Origin: Actinomycetales bacterium
GTDB lineage: Bacteria; Actinomycetota; Actinomycetes; S36-B12
Direction: 5' to 3'
NCBI GenBank assembly: GCA_017849335.1
Contig: JAFIHP010000339.1
Location: forward strand, 1 to 8,152
Length of the DNA: 8,152 bases
Shown: positions 7,888-8,152 of the stretch, piece by piece
How the letters are laid out: each line of letters opens with the position of its first letter
How positions within the stretch are numbered: the first letter of the stretch is position 1
Made by a program: the position numbers and the translations under genes
Notes under the pieces: generated by a model
What the model was told of the DNA's origin: nothing
Databases searched by the model: none
The model's input: only the letters and a program-made list of their open reading frames with translations

Positions 7888-7931
7888 CCTCCCACCCCGA
7901 CGACCTCCGCCCCCTCCCACCCCGCCGACCT
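7888..7931. repeat. Short direct repeat downstream of regX3
   Basis: CCTCCCACCCCG occurs at 7888-7899 and 7913-7924. With one mismatch the match continues through CGACCT, giving 19-base copies at 7888-7906 and 7913-7931, offset by 25 bases. The second copy runs into the left arm of the stem-loop. It may be a duplication of the palindrome's outer edge. No function is evident. Confidence 0.6.
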
Positions 7932-7981
7932 TGAGGTTGGCGACGCGAATCGGGGTGAATTGCGTCGCCAAGCTCAAGGTC
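7927..7981. terminator. Large stem-loop, candidate bidirectional terminator or REP-like palindrome
   Basis: Arms of 20 bases at 7927-7946 and 7962-7981 are inverted complements with a single mismatch, around a 15-base loop. Weaker pairing extends outward to about 7913-7995. It lies 45 bases after the regX3 stop and 30 bases before the end of the convergent SDR gene, where a terminator serving both would be expected. No T-run follows on either strand, so intrinsic termination of the E. coli type is not certain. A dispersed intergenic palindrome is the main alternative. Confidence 0.6.
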
Positions 7982-8011
7982 GACGGGGCGGAGGGTCGAC
8001 GGGCAGGTTGG

Positions 8012-8152
8012 TTACAGGCCGGGGCTCTGCATCATGATGCCGCCGTCGGCGAAGATCGTCGTCGCGGTCAGGTAGGCCGCGGCGTCGCTGGCCGCGAACA
8101 CCACGACGCTGGCGATCTCCTCCGGCACGGCCATCCGGCCCAGCGGGATGTA
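8012..8152 (-). CDS. C-terminal part of an SDR family oxidoreductase (gene cut by the window edge)
   Basis: The last 46 codons and a TAA stop of a minus-strand gene are present; the rest lies beyond the window. The peptide includes IPLGRMAVPEEIASVVVFAA (2-21 of the visible part), then SDAAAYLTATTIFADGG and the end MMQSPGL. This is the usual C-terminal end of classical short-chain dehydrogenases: the P-L-G-R-x-x-x-P-E-E-I segment, the A-S-D-x-A-x-Y segment and the T-x-x-x-x-D-G-G turn near the stop. These NAD(P)-dependent enzymes oxidise or reduce alcohols, ketones or sugars. Relatives with this tail are often annotated as glucose 1-dehydrogenase, but the catalytic Ser-Tyr-Lys and the cofactor motif lie outside, so substrate cannot be given. 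It is convergent with regX3. Confidence 0.9.
   Translation of the reverse strand, partial: YIPLGRMAVPEEIASVVVFAASDAAAYLTATTIFADGGIMMQSPGL

Overview
The window is GC-rich chromosomal DNA from an actinobacterium. The mycothiol gene mshA, the SenX3/RegX3-type phosphate two-component system, DUF2516, and GTG and apparently leaderless starts all point that way. A Nocardioidaceae or Propionibacteriales-type host is a guess from overall style only. The core order (mshA, a YbjN-family gene, gpmA, then senX3-regX3) matches, from memory, the mycobacterial Rv0486-Rv0491 neighbourhood, so this is conserved core genome. I see no phage, transposon, CRISPR or tRNA.

Left part (1-2494): a membrane-anchored molybdopterin oxidoreductase on the minus strand, with five predicted membrane helices and an internal twin-arginine motif. 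Divergent from it lie a small three-helix DUF2516 membrane protein and a macrodomain protein on the plus strand. The macrodomain gene runs tail-to-tail into gpmA with only 7 bases between stop codons.

Middle (2502-5873, minus strand, transcribed right to left): phoU, mshA, a YbjN-family gene and gpmA. mshA and the YbjN gene overlap by ATGA, and no clear terminator separates phoU from mshA. Phosphate signalling, the first step of mycothiol synthesis and a glycolytic mutase may therefore share transcripts.

Right part (5874-8152): a divergent control region between phoU and senX3 carries GTTCACC-type direct repeats in an 11-base register, which is the form of an actinobacterial PHO box. The senX3/phoR-type kinase gene follows and overlaps regX3/phoP by GTGA. 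The kinase has the expected PAS-like, HisKA and HATPase regions but no transmembrane segment, and an in-frame stop just before its GTG rules out a longer form. After regX3 there is a 130-base intergenic region with a strong stem-loop and a short direct repeat. The C-terminal end of a convergent SDR oxidoreductase closes the window.

I found no wholly new system. The points most worth a second look are the soluble SenX3-like kinase, the double PHO-box region, the dual Sec/Tat molybdoenzyme and the intergenic palindrome.
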